From Candidatus Heimdallarchaeota archaeon (GTDB taxonomy: Archaea > Asgardarchaeota > Heimdallarchaeia > Hodarchaeales > Hodarchaeaceae), in the NCBI GenBank assembly GCA_020353515.1, contig CP070695.1:3945460-4009459 (forward strand): a stretch of 64,000 nt of DNA. The letters run 5' to 3'. Below are positions 53,661 through 62,113 of the stretch, in pieces. The notes beneath the pieces are model-generated. The model was given only the letters and a program-made list of their open reading frames with translations, ran no database searches and had not been told where the DNA came from. The position numbers and the translations under genes are program-made. Each line of letters starts with the position of its first letter. Within the stretch, counting starts at the first letter, position 1.

Positions 53661-53969
53661 CTAATATTTTTTTTCTTTAAATGCCTTCTTTTCCTTTTTA
53701 CTTAACATTTCAATAGTAGTTAGAATATCAGCAGCAGGTTGGGCAATAATATTTGCTGTGACATATGTGCAAATTGTTTTAGCTTCCTTTCGGGCTTTTT
53801 CAATGGCACTATGTACAGCTGCAACGTCTCCCTTAATTATTAATGTTATTAATCCTCCTGAAGTTCTACTAAGAGATATTAACCTCACATTTGCTGTTTT
53901 CAATGCAATGTCAGTAGCCACAATAGCCCCCAATCGTCCAGACGTTTCTATAAACCCTAATGCTGACAT
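53661..53969 (-). CDS. BMC-H shell protein
   Basis: About 102 residues: one BMC domain (ALGFIETSGRLGAIVATDIALKTANVRLI, LITLIIKGDVAAVHSAIEKARKEA, VTANIIAQPAADILTTI) with a basic C-terminal tail (KKEKKAFKEKK). It is the second single-domain hexamer gene of the operon. Start ATG 53969 with AGGTGA just upstream; GTG 53978 overlaps the stop of the citrate synthase-PduL gene, so translation is coupled. Confidence 0.92.
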   Translation of the reverse strand: MSALGFIETSGRLGAIVATDIALKTANVRLISLSRTSGGLITLIIKGDVAAVHSAIEKARKEAKTICTYVTANIIAQPAADILTTIEMLSKKEKKAFKEKKY

Positions 53970-53974
53970 TGAAT

Positions 53975-55819
53975 TCACCTAAATGGAGAAAAAGTGCTTT
54001 GATCAAGATTTGTAATAATATGACCCAAATCACCGTCGTTCAGTGCAAGAGCATTCCCTTCATCAACATCCAGATGCAATTCAAGCTGGGATAGAGGATG
54101 AATTCTTACTATAATTTCATCCAGAATTCCAGCTCGTTTTCCAGGGAAACTTACAGCGACTTTTTGTTTATCTTTCACCCCAAATTTCGCTGCATCATCA
54201 GGACTCATATGAATATGTCTAGCTGCACGGATAACTCCTTTCTTTATTTGGATTGCTCCTTTAGGGCCAATGATATGAATACCGGGTGTACCTGAAAGAT
54301 TTCCAGAATGACGGATAGGGGGATTTATTCCAAGAACATGTCCATCACTAAGAGAAATTTCAACTTGTGTCTGCTCTTTAAATGGTTTTAGAACACATAT
54401 TCCTTTTATTGACCTTCTAGATCCGACAAGTTCTACTCTTAAACCACACGAGGGTGTTTTTGATTGTTTCAATTCGGAATCTAATCCAAATAAGCGTAAA
54501 AAATCACTTTGACTTAAATGAACATGCCGAGCTGAAAGAGCAACGGGTACCAACCTATCCTGAAAAACCCTTTGTAATTCTTGTTTCACAAACCGTTCAA
54601 CTAAAGTAATATCTTCAAAATGTGCTTCTCTCTCTGTCAAAGGAATATACTCACACCCCAAAGGTCCACAATATCTTCCAATATAATCAGCAGAAGGGCG
54701 GTATAGTACAGGTTTTGCACTCGGAGCTTCTGGAAATTTTTCTTCTAGTACGTGAGCAGCCCAACCAGCAGATCTTGACATTGTAAAAATTGGTGTAAAA
54801 AGGTGCATTGGAATGCCCATGGAAGTATAGACTGAAGCACCGTATAAGTCAACATTTGGATAGATTTCTAGTCCTTTTCGTCTTCTAAATTCTTCTTGTG
54901 TAATTACTACCATTTTATTTGTTGTATCATATATCCATTGAGCAAACTCAGTTTTACCTCGGATTAATCTTTTTGCCATCTCTCTTAATATTTTTGCACG
55001 AGGATCAATGGTTTTATATACCGCATGACCCATTCCCATGATACGTGTTCCTGTATCAAACTGCTTCTTTACCCATTCATCAACATTTGACATTTCTTTT
55101 ATTTCTAAAAGATTCATCATGACTCGTGGGCTTGCTCCTCCATGATATTTCCCAGATAGAGAGCCAATTGCTCCTGAAATGGCCGCATAGAGATCTGCTC
55201 CTGTAGATGCGATAACTCTTGCAGTAAAAGTTGAAGCGTTGAAAGAATGCTCAGCATGAAGAATAAGAGCGATATCAAAACATCTAGCAATGTCTTTTGC
55301 TGGTTCTTCCCCCTTTAACATATAAAGAAAATTTGCTGCATGAGATAATTTCTTGTGTGGAACAATTGGCTTTTTTTCATTCCTAATTCTCTCCCAAGCT
55401 GCTACAATGGTAGGGATTTTTGCAATAATCCGAATTGCTATTCTTCTGTGTGATTCTTTAGATTCATCTGTGATTTCAGGGTCAAAACCTGCTAATAGAG
55501 CAAGAGAAGACTGGAGAACATTCATTGTGGGAGTAGTTTCAGGGGATTGGCGGAGTTGTTCTATTACTTCTTGGGGAATTTCCCGTTCTGCTACTAAAGC
55601 TGTATTTAATTCTTCTATTTGAGTAGAATTCGGTAATTGCCCATAAATAAGCAGATATACTATCTCTTCATAAGTTGAATGCTCTGCTAAATCTTGTATG
55701 CTATAACCTCTATAAAAAAGATTTCCAATTTCTCCTTCAATCAAGCATAGATTAGTATCACTAACTTCAACGCCTCGTAAACCGGTCGATTTTAAACTAT
55801 ACTCTTCAACCATTTCCAT
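53975..55819 (-). CDS. Citrate synthase-PduL phosphotransacylase fusion
   Basis: 614 residues in one intact frame. Residues 1-395 are a citrate/2-methylcitrate synthase: GLRGVEVSDTNLCLIEGEIG, LHAEHSFNASTF (H188, H191), MGHAVYKTIDPRAKIL (H265) and NVDLYGASVYTSMGIP (D324) give the catalytic set. Residues 401-420 form an amphipathic helix (ITLVERFVKQELQRVF) resembling the PduL encapsulation peptide. Residues 424-610 are PduL: ARHVHLS (431-434), TQVEISLSDGHVLGINPPIRHSG, ARHIHMS (534-537), and LHLDVDEGNAL with the metal-binding H582/D584/D586 region. One chain could thus use acetyl-CoA either with oxaloacetate (citrate + CoA) or with phosphate (acetyl phosphate + CoA). First gene of the BMC operon. 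Confidence 0.95.
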   Translation of the reverse strand: MEMVEEYSLKSTGLRGVEVSDTNLCLIEGEIGNLFYRGYSIQDLAEHSTYEEIVYLLIYGQLPNSTQIEELNTALVAEREIPQEVIEQLRQSPETTPTMNVLQSSLALLAGFDPEITDESKESHRRIAIRIIAKIPTIVAAWERIRNEKKPIVPHKKLSHAANFLYMLKGEEPAKDIARCFDIALILHAEHSFNASTFTARVIASTGADLYAAISGAIGSLSGKYHGGASPRVMMNLLEIKEMSNVDEWVKKQFDTGTRIMGMGHAVYKTIDPRAKILREMAKRLIRGKTEFAQWIYDTTNKMVVITQEEFRRRKGLEIYPNVDLYGASVYTSMGIPMHLFTPIFTMSRSAGWAAHVLEEKFPEAPSAKPVLYRPSADYIGRYCGPLGCEYIPLTEREAHFEDITLVERFVKQELQRVFQDRLVPVALSARHVHLSQSDFLRLFGLDSELKQSKTPSCGLRVELVGSRRSIKGICVLKPFKEQTQVEISLSDGHVLGINPPIRHSGNLSGTPGIHIIGPKGAIQIKKGVIRAARHIHMSPDDAAKFGVKDKQKVAVSFPGKRAGILDEIIVRIHPLSQLELHLDVDEGNALALNDGDLGHIITNLDQSTFSPFR

Positions 55820-55910
55820 ACCAATATTATTTTATCGTTGGTTGTTCTAGAGTCAATAAATTGTATAAGAACGTATCTTCCGTCTTGAAATATTTCTAAG
55901 ACAATAAGAA

Positions 55911-55925
55911 ATTTAAAAACTTTCC
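55911..55925 (-). promoter_or_regulatory. Candidate promoter of the BMC operon
   Basis: On the minus strand GGAAAGTTTTTAAAT forms a BRE/TATA-like element about 95 bases before the first ATG (55819). A second, weaker TATA (TCTTATACAA at 55861-55870) is nearer and would give a 20-base leader. No operator palindrome is evident. Confidence 0.3.
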
Positions 55926-56082
55926 ACATTTTATTGAAAATATTTTTTCAGAATTTTAAAAAAAAGTTATCAATCAACCTAATAACGTCGTTAGACGCAA
56001 AATGATAACTTGATAACAGAATAATATCAATCATCCTATCGTACTTTTTTTCAAGTACTAAATGGAAATTTGGAGATTTTCG

Positions 56083-57042
56083 ATGATAATAAGAGGTTTC
56101 TCAGAATTTACTTCTTACAATTGCGCTCATTGCCATTCCAAATGCTGTGCAACTGAATATGACCTACCACTTTTTCCTCACGAAAGCGATAAGCTATGTA
56201 AGAATTATGAGTATTCATCTTTTTTCATTCAATCTACAGATAGAGGAAAAAGGCTGATTCGTGGGGATTCCTGCCCTTTTCTAACATCTCAAGGACTGTG
56301 TCTACTTCACAATACTCAGAATAAACCGCTAATGTGTCAAGTTTATCCTCTAATTCTTTGGAGAATAAAACCAGATATTTACTTATGTTGGATTCATCCC
56401 TGTCGTGGAAATGGATTTCAGTGGTTAGGTGGACATGATCATCAAATTACTGATCATTATTTGACTGAACTGATAGTGAATGTTCAGAATTACTTTGAAA
56501 GCTATTGGGGGGATCAAATTGATCTTGAAAACCCATTTACAGATGTATCTTACAAAAGAGTGCAACAGGAATTTAGTTTCTTTAAACAAAGAAGAAACGT
56601 TATTCTAGTAGACAAAATCACAGAAGTTAATGAGTCAGGAGATTTTTCAGACTATTTTCATTCAATTAGAGAAGTCTTACGTCCATCTTCTCAACATCCT
56701 GAACTTAATACAGTTATTAATGCTGTTCTTCATTGGTTAAGCTGGAGTCCAGTCAGTTTAAAACTAACTTTTCCTAATTCTAAGGTTATTTTCATGATAG
56801 CAGCGATGTGGATTGAATTACATGGTTCATTGACTCTTTCTCGTGTATTAAAACCTTCAGACCAGAAACGTTACCTTAATCAGCTAGGTTCCCTCCTCGC
56901 AACGTCAGTGATGCCTTCATTTTGGAGTTATATAGAAAGGAATGGACATAATGAATCAGTTAAGAAATTTTCAATTCGAGTGAGAAAAATCTTATCAGGA
57001 AAGATTCCACAACAATCTCTTAACGATCTTAAAGGAGTTTAA
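56083..57042 (+). CDS. YkgJ-type cysteine-cluster protein
   Basis: About 319 residues. The cysteine cluster of the YkgJ/FliB-like family is visible: NCAHCHSKCC near the N-terminus, CPFL...GLCLLH and LMCQVYPL, ending HPCRGNGF. The cluster probably binds Zn or an iron-sulfur group. The remaining 190 residues are helical without motif. Function of the family is largely unknown. ATG 56083 is preceded by GGAG at eight bases and is favoured over ATG 56062. Divergent from the BMC operon. Confidence 0.75.
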   Translation: MIIRGFSEFTSYNCAHCHSKCCATEYDLPLFPHESDKLCKNYEYSSFFIQSTDRGKRLIRGDSCPFLTSQGLCLLHNTQNKPLMCQVYPLILWRIKPDIYLCWIHPCRGNGFQWLGGHDHQITDHYLTELIVNVQNYFESYWGDQIDLENPFTDVSYKRVQQEFSFFKQRRNVILVDKITEVNESGDFSDYFHSIREVLRPSSQHPELNTVINAVLHWLSWSPVSLKLTFPNSKVIFMIAAMWIELHGSLTLSRVLKPSDQKRYLNQLGSLLATSVMPSFWSYIERNGHNESVKKFSIRVRKILSGKIPQQSLNDLKGV

Positions 57043-57118
57043 CCTAATTAGCAAAAGATTATCAATGATCAGGTAAAGCCTTTATATTAGAAGTTAATTA
57101 GTATTTATGTGATTAGTT

Positions 57119-57301
57119 ATGGCAGGTAGTCATGGTTCACTCACAAAAGCTGGAAAAGTCAGAAATCAAACCCCAAAAGTTGAGGCACGACCACGTAAAG
57201 GTCTTACACCTAGTTTACGGAATAAAAAGAATTTCTTCAAGCGTGTGGAAAGAGGGATGCCTTCTGGCCAACCTGAATACCGACCTGAAGGCCGTAGATA
57301 A
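57119..57301 (+). CDS. rps30e: Ribosomal protein eS30
   Basis: 60 residues, very basic. The signature is [20 protein letters not shown] followed by a basic stretch with [13 protein letters not shown]. It equals eukaryotic S30 (there fused to the ubiquitin-like FUBI), here stand-alone. The start ATG at 57119 gives a full-length protein. Confidence 0.92.
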   Translation: MAGSHGSLTKAGKVRNQTPKVEARPRKGLTPSLRNKKNFFKRVERGMPSGQPEYRPEGRR

Positions 57302-57304
57302 TTT

Positions 57305-57541
57305 TTATTTTCTTAATTGAATTCGATGTCCACAGCGTTCACAAAATTTTCCATCAGGTTGAACTGAAGCCCCGCATTTATTACAATAACGTATTTTCCT
57401 GTCTTGATTTTCTTTCTTATCATCCTCAAATTTCCGCCACGCGGATTTATGAGGATCTACCCCTTTTTGTTTAGCGTATTCAAACCAAAATGACTTTTTT
57501 TCTTTTTTTCGTTTTGAATTAGGGCCCTTAGCTTCTGTTAT
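57305..57541 (-). pseudogene. Zinc-ribbon ORF without a start codon
   Basis: An open frame of 78 codons on the minus strand encodes a good zinc ribbon at its end: YCNKCGASVQPDGKFCERCG. Before it lies WFEYAKQKGVDPHKSAW, which looks like real protein sequence. No ATG, GTG or TTG exists between the upstream stop at 57542-57544 and the conserved part, and the frame passes two runs of seven As where an indel could have changed the frame. So either the start is unusual, the gene is broken, or there is a sequencing error. Confidence 0.45.
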
Positions 57542-57760
57542 CTATTCCACCACATTTATTCTCTTTTCTATTTAGATCTATTCCTATCTACTTAAAAAAT
57601 CTTGTTATCACAGAACTTATTATTCTTGAATTTTTATGGAAAAATGATAGAAAACAAATATATGGTTCATTTTTCGAATATATTAGAGTGTCATTTCTTT
57701 TTACAGAGTCGTGACAATTCGTCCCTCAGCAAAAATTTTGAATTATTAAGAAAAGAATGG

Positions 57761-57855
57761 TAGCGGCCGGAGGATTTGAACCATCCGATCTCGGGGTTTC
57801 TCAAGAAGTATTTCTTTATGAGCCCCGCGGGATAACCTAGCTACCCTAGGCCGCT
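57761..57855 (-). tRNA. Initiator tRNA-Met(CAT) with a 19-nt intron
   Basis: Acceptor stem AGCGGCC/GGCCGCT pairs fully, with A1-T72 and an A discriminator. The anticodon stem CGGGG/CCCCG with loop CTCATAA and the three G-C pairs next to the loop are typical of initiator tRNA. CAT is at 57818-57820. A 19-base intron (57798-57816) follows position 37 and forms an AAGAA/TTCTT hairpin. The T stem has an extra base: GGATGG against CCTCC, leaving one bulged T. Confidence 0.88.
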
Positions 57856-58250
57856 AAGCTGTTTGATCTATTATTGACAAGCTTCTTTTTGTTTATAAAC
57901 TCTCACTTATTTTAAACAGTTGTCTGTTTTAATCAATAAACCATTTCCATTGTAAATTCCGTTTTCCATCCTTAAATTATAACTAACAACTTTTTCTTTC
58001 CAAATTAAAAGATGACCTCTCTAGCTTAGTAAACCCAAAATAAAAATGGAATAACGAATGTAACCTGAACAAACTTTTCGAATTTATTAAAAAAAAGACA
58101 AAAAATGAAGTGTACAAGGAGCTCACTTATCTATACCTGTGCCTCGTAAAGAACATCTACTTTTTAATATGAAAATAAAAATGAATCTTTAGCAAGGTGT
58201 GAGAAAATAAAAAGTAATATCGGAATTATTTGGAATGGAGATATTCTGAG
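57856..58250. other. Non-coding region ahead of eL42
   Basis: AT-rich, without ORF. It holds the promoters of tRNA-Met (minus) and of eL42 (plus), neither of which I can pin down. A loose C/D-box-like pair near 58010-58070 was considered and not accepted. Confidence 0.4.
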
Positions 58251-58553
58251 ATGAAAATACCTGCAAAGATGAGGACATTCTGCCCACATTGTACTAAGCA
58301 CACCGAGCAAGAAGTTAAAATTGAGAAACCAAGACAGCGTGGAGGAGGAATGAGTCAAGGAAGTAGACGAATGGCTCGATGGACAAGTCGAATTGGGAAT
58401 CATGGTAGATATTCCCGTAGGCCTATTGCATCGAGAAATATGACCTCAAAAACTACAAAGAAGGTCGATCTTCGTCTCACATGCTCAGAATGTGGAAAAA
58501 AGTGGATTCGTAGTCGACCTAGGGCTAGAAGAACTGAAATCGCGCGTGTCTAA
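58251..58553 (+). CDS. rpl44e: Ribosomal protein eL42 (L44e)
   Basis: 100 residues. Zinc ligands CPHC at the N-terminus and CSEC towards the C-terminus, the G/R-rich middle and RIGNHGRYSRRPI, KTTKKVDLRLTCSECGK all match L44e. ATG 58251 (MKIPAKMRTFCPHC) is the family start; a TTG seven codons upstream is ignored. Usual archaeal partner rps27e is not next; a winged-helix gene follows instead. Confidence 0.95.
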   Translation: MKIPAKMRTFCPHCTKHTEQEVKIEKPRQRGGGMSQGSRRMARWTSRIGNHGRYSRRPIASRNMTSKTTKKVDLRLTCSECGKKWIRSRPRARRTEIARV

Positions 58554-58580
58554 TTATTATATTGTTATTGAGGAGTAATA

Positions 58581-58919
58581 ATGGCTGAGAAAGAATCCAA
58601 TGAAGTTAATTCTCAAGAATCGCAATCAGAAGAAAGCTCAGATCCCTCGGAGGTTATTAAGAGGCTTGGGAGAACGAAAAAACGGATTCTTATTGAACTA
58701 TATCGCGATTCAGTTGGTTATAAACGGTTAAGTAAAATTATTGGAGTCGGTTTGGACACAATCAGGAGTCATATTCGAACTGGTAAGTATAGTAGATCCC
58801 TCCTTGAACTTGGACTAGTTGAAAGAGGAGAACAAGGCTGGCAATTGACACCTCTTGGCCTTCAGGTGACGGAGTTGCTGCAACAAGATGCCGAGTTTAA
58901 GGCTTTCTTCTTTGAATAA
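58581..58919 (+). CDS. Winged-helix protein with acidic N-terminus
   Basis: 112 residues. The first 30 are acidic and disordered-looking (EVNSQESQSEESSDPS). A winged helix follows: RTKKRILIELYRDSVGYKRLSKIIGVGLDTIRSHIRTGKYSRSLLELGLV, then a wing EQGWQLTPLGLQV. Twenty-seven bases after eL42 and probably co-transcribed; it may be a general transcription- or translation-linked factor. I know no family. Confidence 0.7.
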   Translation: MAEKESNEVNSQESQSEESSDPSEVIKRLGRTKKRILIELYRDSVGYKRLSKIIGVGLDTIRSHIRTGKYSRSLLELGLVERGEQGWQLTPLGLQVTELLQQDAEFKAFFFE

Positions 58920-59086
58920 TTTTCAGCATCAGTATTTTATAACAATTCTTTTCTGAATGTCTATTATAGGATTGTAGATTTTTAGGGGGGAAGATTCTAC
59001 GCGTTTCAAGGTAATACTCAAGAGGCCAGTAATAATCAAGCGATACTTCTAAAAACTTCTTTCTGGATCCCCTTTCTTGACAAATA

Positions 59087-60205
59087 TTGCCTTTGGATTC
59101 AAGATATAAATCAATTATTGAATTAGGACTCCTTCTGAGCTTAGCGATATTGATGGCAATAGCTCTTTCCATTGGAATCACCATCTTTTTAGGGGGATCG
59201 AGCCATCCAACTGTAGCAGTAACCACAGGTAGTATGCTTCCCATTTACAATGGCTTTCAAGACGATGAATACACTGATATCCATCCTTTCCGAGGAGATA
59301 TTCTACTAGTTAAGAAAGTCCCAATTGAAACAATAGAAGTGGGAGATGTTATCGTATTTGATACTCCCAGCGTTTCTGATCCTGTTGTTCATCGAGTTGC
59401 TGCAAAATGGCAACAGAATGATAGTTTTATCTTTAAAACAAATGGAGATAATAATGAACATGTTGATCCATGGGAGGTCTCTGGTGATGAAATCCATGGA
59501 GTTGTAGTCCTTCGAATCCCTCATATTGGCTGGTTCTTATTAGTAGTACAAACAACTGTTGGAAAAATACTTATATTAGCACTTGCAGTTCTCATTCTAT
59601 TTATGGGAGACGATTCAGAAGAGGAGGCTCCATCAAATGAGAAAGGACTTGATACTGTTCAAAAACAGAAAGAAAATAGTCTGGTATCGAAAACAATTGA
59701 TTTCTTTAATAAAATTATTCGAAAAAAGAGTTATCTCTTTGCCGCACTCGCCCTAACAATCATTATTTTATTTTTAGGAAGTAATCTGATTTATTCATTT
59801 CTTAATCCACCTTCGATCAAGCTTTATCGTATTGATGATGAATTTAAAGCGGCTAATCTCATTTTAGCGCCCTCTCCTCTCGTTTCTAGAGATCCCCGCG
59901 ATTATTGGGATGATTCCACTAACCAAACAGCTTGTTTCTTTCCAATTCAAATTGAAATCCAGTCAGGGGGGATTTTTAACAATATTGATCGATTTGAAAT
60001 TCGTGTAAATGAAACAAAAGGAAAATATTGTTGGAACACCGTCTATAATTTTGTAGGAACGCGTGTTTTCAAAGGAGGAATCATTGCGGTTATGAATACT
60101 AGTTCCATAATTACAGCCTCGGTTTCTGTATCTTTATATTCACGGGGATTGTTTGCATCCTCTCCGCAATTTAAAACTTTTACAATAAGCTTAAGGAGTC
60201 AGTGA
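59087..60205 (+). CDS. Signal peptidase I, archaeal/ER (Sec11) type, with extra C-terminal domain
   Basis: 372 residues. After an N-terminal membrane helix (LLLSLAILMAIALSIGITIFL) come the box B serine (VTTGSMLPI), GDILLVKKV, VGDVIVFDT, the box D histidine VVHRVAAKW (a His in place of the bacterial Lys), and TNGDNNEHVDPW. So it is a Ser-His peptidase acting outside the membrane. Two further hydrophobic segments and a 150-residue beta-rich outer domain (from about residue 230) extend it well beyond usual Sec11 length. Start TTG 59087. The stop overlaps the GPN gene. Confidence 0.88.
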   Translation: MPLDSRYKSIIELGLLLSLAILMAIALSIGITIFLGGSSHPTVAVTTGSMLPIYNGFQDDEYTDIHPFRGDILLVKKVPIETIEVGDVIVFDTPSVSDPVVHRVAAKWQQNDSFIFKTNGDNNEHVDPWEVSGDEIHGVVVLRIPHIGWFLLVVQTTVGKILILALAVLILFMGDDSEEEAPSNEKGLDTVQKQKENSLVSKTIDFFNKIIRKKSYLFAALALTIIILFLGSNLIYSFLNPPSIKLYRIDDEFKAANLILAPSPLVSRDPRDYWDDSTNQTACFFPIQIEIQSGGIFNNIDRFEIRVNETKGKYCWNTVYNFVGTRVFKGGIIAVMNTSSIITASVSVSLYSRGLFASSPQFKTFTISLRSQ

Positions 60206-60972
60206 TTGATCCTATGCCTAATATGTGTTATTTAGTGGGAACTGCTGGCTCAGGGAAAACTATTCTCACTTCTTCACTTCAAACATACTTAATTACTAAG
60301 GGAGCCTCCCTCACCACAGTTAACCTTGATCCTGCTGTTAAACATATCCCATACCAAGCTGATGTTGATATTCGAGACTACATTGATTATGACCAATTAA
60401 TTGATGAACATAATTTAGGACCCAATGGTGCAATGATTGCCGCAGTTGATCTAGTTGCTGATCATATTAATGATCTCCGGGATGATATCGAAGAATTAGG
60501 TGAAAGCTCTTCCTTGGTATTAGTTGATACTCCTGGTCAAATGGAGCTTTTTGCTTACCGTCGTTCAGGAACAGAAATCACAAGTAGTTTCCCGTTAGAT
60601 ACCTCGTTTATTGCTTTCCTTTTTGATTCAACACTTGTCTCTCATATAGGTGGATTTCTTTCAGTAAGCTTATTAGCAACCTCAGTTCAACTTCGATTAA
60701 ACCTTCCTATTGCCCATGTTATTACAAAAATTGATCTTCTAAAGCCCCATCAGGTTGAAGATGTTTTAGCATGGAGGGAGAATCCATACGATGCCATTGA
60801 AGAAGACCTAATTGGGATGACTCGCGAGTTTTCTCTCCAAGTGGGCCAGATAATAGAGGGATTAGGACAGATCCCCTTAATACCCGTTAGTGCTTTGTCA
60901 GGGGAAGGATTGGAATTGTTAAGTGCCCAAATAAGTCGTGTGTTTGAAGCGGGAGAAGATTGGTCTATCTAA
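60202..60972 (+). CDS. GPN-loop GTPase
   Basis: 256 residues. The P-loop is LVGTAGSGKT, the defining insertion is GPNG (in HNLGPNGAM), Walker B/G3 is LVLVDTPGQMELF, and G4 is HVITKIDLL. Eukaryotic relatives (Gpn1-3) help assemble RNA polymerase II; archaeal ones form homodimers with unclear roles. GTG 60202 overlaps the signal-peptidase stop by four bases; an ATG lies four codons later. Confidence 0.93.
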   Translation: MIDPMPNMCYLVGTAGSGKTILTSSLQTYLITKGASLTTVNLDPAVKHIPYQADVDIRDYIDYDQLIDEHNLGPNGAMIAAVDLVADHINDLRDDIEELGESSSLVLVDTPGQMELFAYRRSGTEITSSFPLDTSFIAFLFDSTLVSHIGGFLSVSLLATSVQLRLNLPIAHVITKIDLLKPHQVEDVLAWRENPYDAIEEDLIGMTREFSLQVGQIIEGLGQIPLIPVSALSGEGLELLSAQISRVFEAGEDWSI

Positions 60973-61373
60973 GGAATATTGAAAAACATCCATACCAAAG
61001 AAGTCATTACAATAAAGAGAACTAAAAATGTAAAAGTTCCAGATAACCATAATCTTTTCTGGTCAATTTCTTCTCCTGAGATCTTTAGAACAAACCTGAC
61101 AAAAATAACACAGACAATTAAAGCTACTATGAGAATTAAAAACCACCAATTCAAGAATATGTCTGATAATATAAATAAAAATCCTGTAATTCCTCCCGTA
61201 CTAACACCGAAAGCAACTTTTGTATAATACATTTTTGTGTTGGGGGCTAACCCCTTGGGTTTTGTCTCTGTAGGTTCAGATTCTAGCTTAAAAGTAGAAT
61301 CATCTACAGTACGTTTAATCCGGCGAATCTTGCGTTGACTGATATGTCGTCGTTCTCTACTCAATTTTAACAC
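60969..61373 (-). CDS. Small three-helix membrane protein, possibly EMC6-like
   Basis: 134 residues. The first 48 are basic and soluble. Three hydrophobic segments follow: KVAFGVSTGGITGFLFILSD, WWFLILIVALIVCVIFVRFVL and WLSGTFTFLVLFIVMTSLVWMF. The layout (Tyr, small-residue-rich first helix, two close helices, a basic loop, a third helix) resembles EMC6, a subunit of the ER membrane-protein insertase. That match is by eye and tentative. Its end overlaps the convergent GPN gene by four bases. Confidence 0.6.
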   Translation of the reverse strand: MLKLSRERRHISQRKIRRIKRTVDDSTFKLESEPTETKPKGLAPNTKMYYTKVAFGVSTGGITGFLFILSDIFLNWWFLILIVALIVCVIFVRFVLKISGEEIDQKRLWLSGTFTFLVLFIVMTSLVWMFFNIP

Positions 61374-61491
61374 TTATTAATTTTGGTTCAAGATTTTTGA
61401 TGATAGGCTGATTATAACGCCTCTTGCATTTTGATAATAATCCTTTTTACATGAATAAGGCTCAACCTTTAATATCATAGAGAGGATTTAT

Positions 61492-62106
61492 ATGAGTTAT
61501 TCTGGGGAATTTTTAGTCAAGCTAGCCCGTAAGACAATTGAGACTTACCTTAAAGACAAGAAAAAAATCACTATCCCTAATGATGCTCCAAAGGATCTCT
61601 TTGACCACTCAGGGGTATTTGTAACACTCCATCGTGCCACTGAGAGAAAGGATCCTGAATTAAGGGGGTGTATAGGACGAATTGAAAGTCCACATAGCAC
61701 TCTAATTCAATCAACCATCGATTCTGCGATTGATGCTGCTACCCGTGACCCTCGTTTTCCGCCTGTTATTTTTGAGGAAATGGAATCAATCACTGTCGAA
61801 ACCACAATTTTAACTGTTCCAGAAGTACTTGAAGTAAAAGACCCTAGTGAATATTTTAATCTAATCGAAATTGGCAAACATGGCTTAATCGCCCAACGAG
61901 GACCATACCAAAGAGGGTTACTTTTACCACAGGTCCCTGTTGAACAGAACTGGGATCTAGAATATTACCTTAATTATGTTTGTTTGAAGGCAGGACTTCC
62001 TAGTCAAGCGTGGACCGATCTAAACACAAAAATTTCCCGATTTGAAGGTTTTATTTTTTCAGAAGAAACTCCAAATGGTGTCATTGTACGAAAAGAGATA
62101 AAATAG
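61492..62106 (+). CDS. AMMECR1-family protein
   Basis: 204 residues. The conserved segment is ELRGCIGRIESPHSTL, the family's hallmark (LRGCIG), followed by AATRDPRFPPV, ITVETTILTVPEVL, GKHGLIAQRGPYQRGLLLPQVPVEQNWD and YLNYVCLKAGLP. The function is unknown although the family is widely conserved in archaea and eukaryotes and sometimes linked to the radical-SAM AmmeMemoRadiSam proteins. GAGAGGATTTAT precedes the ATG. Confidence 0.92.
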   Translation: MSYSGEFLVKLARKTIETYLKDKKKITIPNDAPKDLFDHSGVFVTLHRATERKDPELRGCIGRIESPHSTLIQSTIDSAIDAATRDPRFPPVIFEEMESITVETTILTVPEVLEVKDPSEYFNLIEIGKHGLIAQRGPYQRGLLLPQVPVEQNWDLEYYLNYVCLKAGLPSQAWTDLNTKISRFEGFIFSEETPNGVIVRKEIK

Positions 62107-62113
62107 TAGATTT

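Noticed and set aside
58008..58070. C/D-box small RNA (AGATGA ... CTGA)
   Set aside because: The C box is imperfect, internal boxes are missing and no terminal stem is seen.
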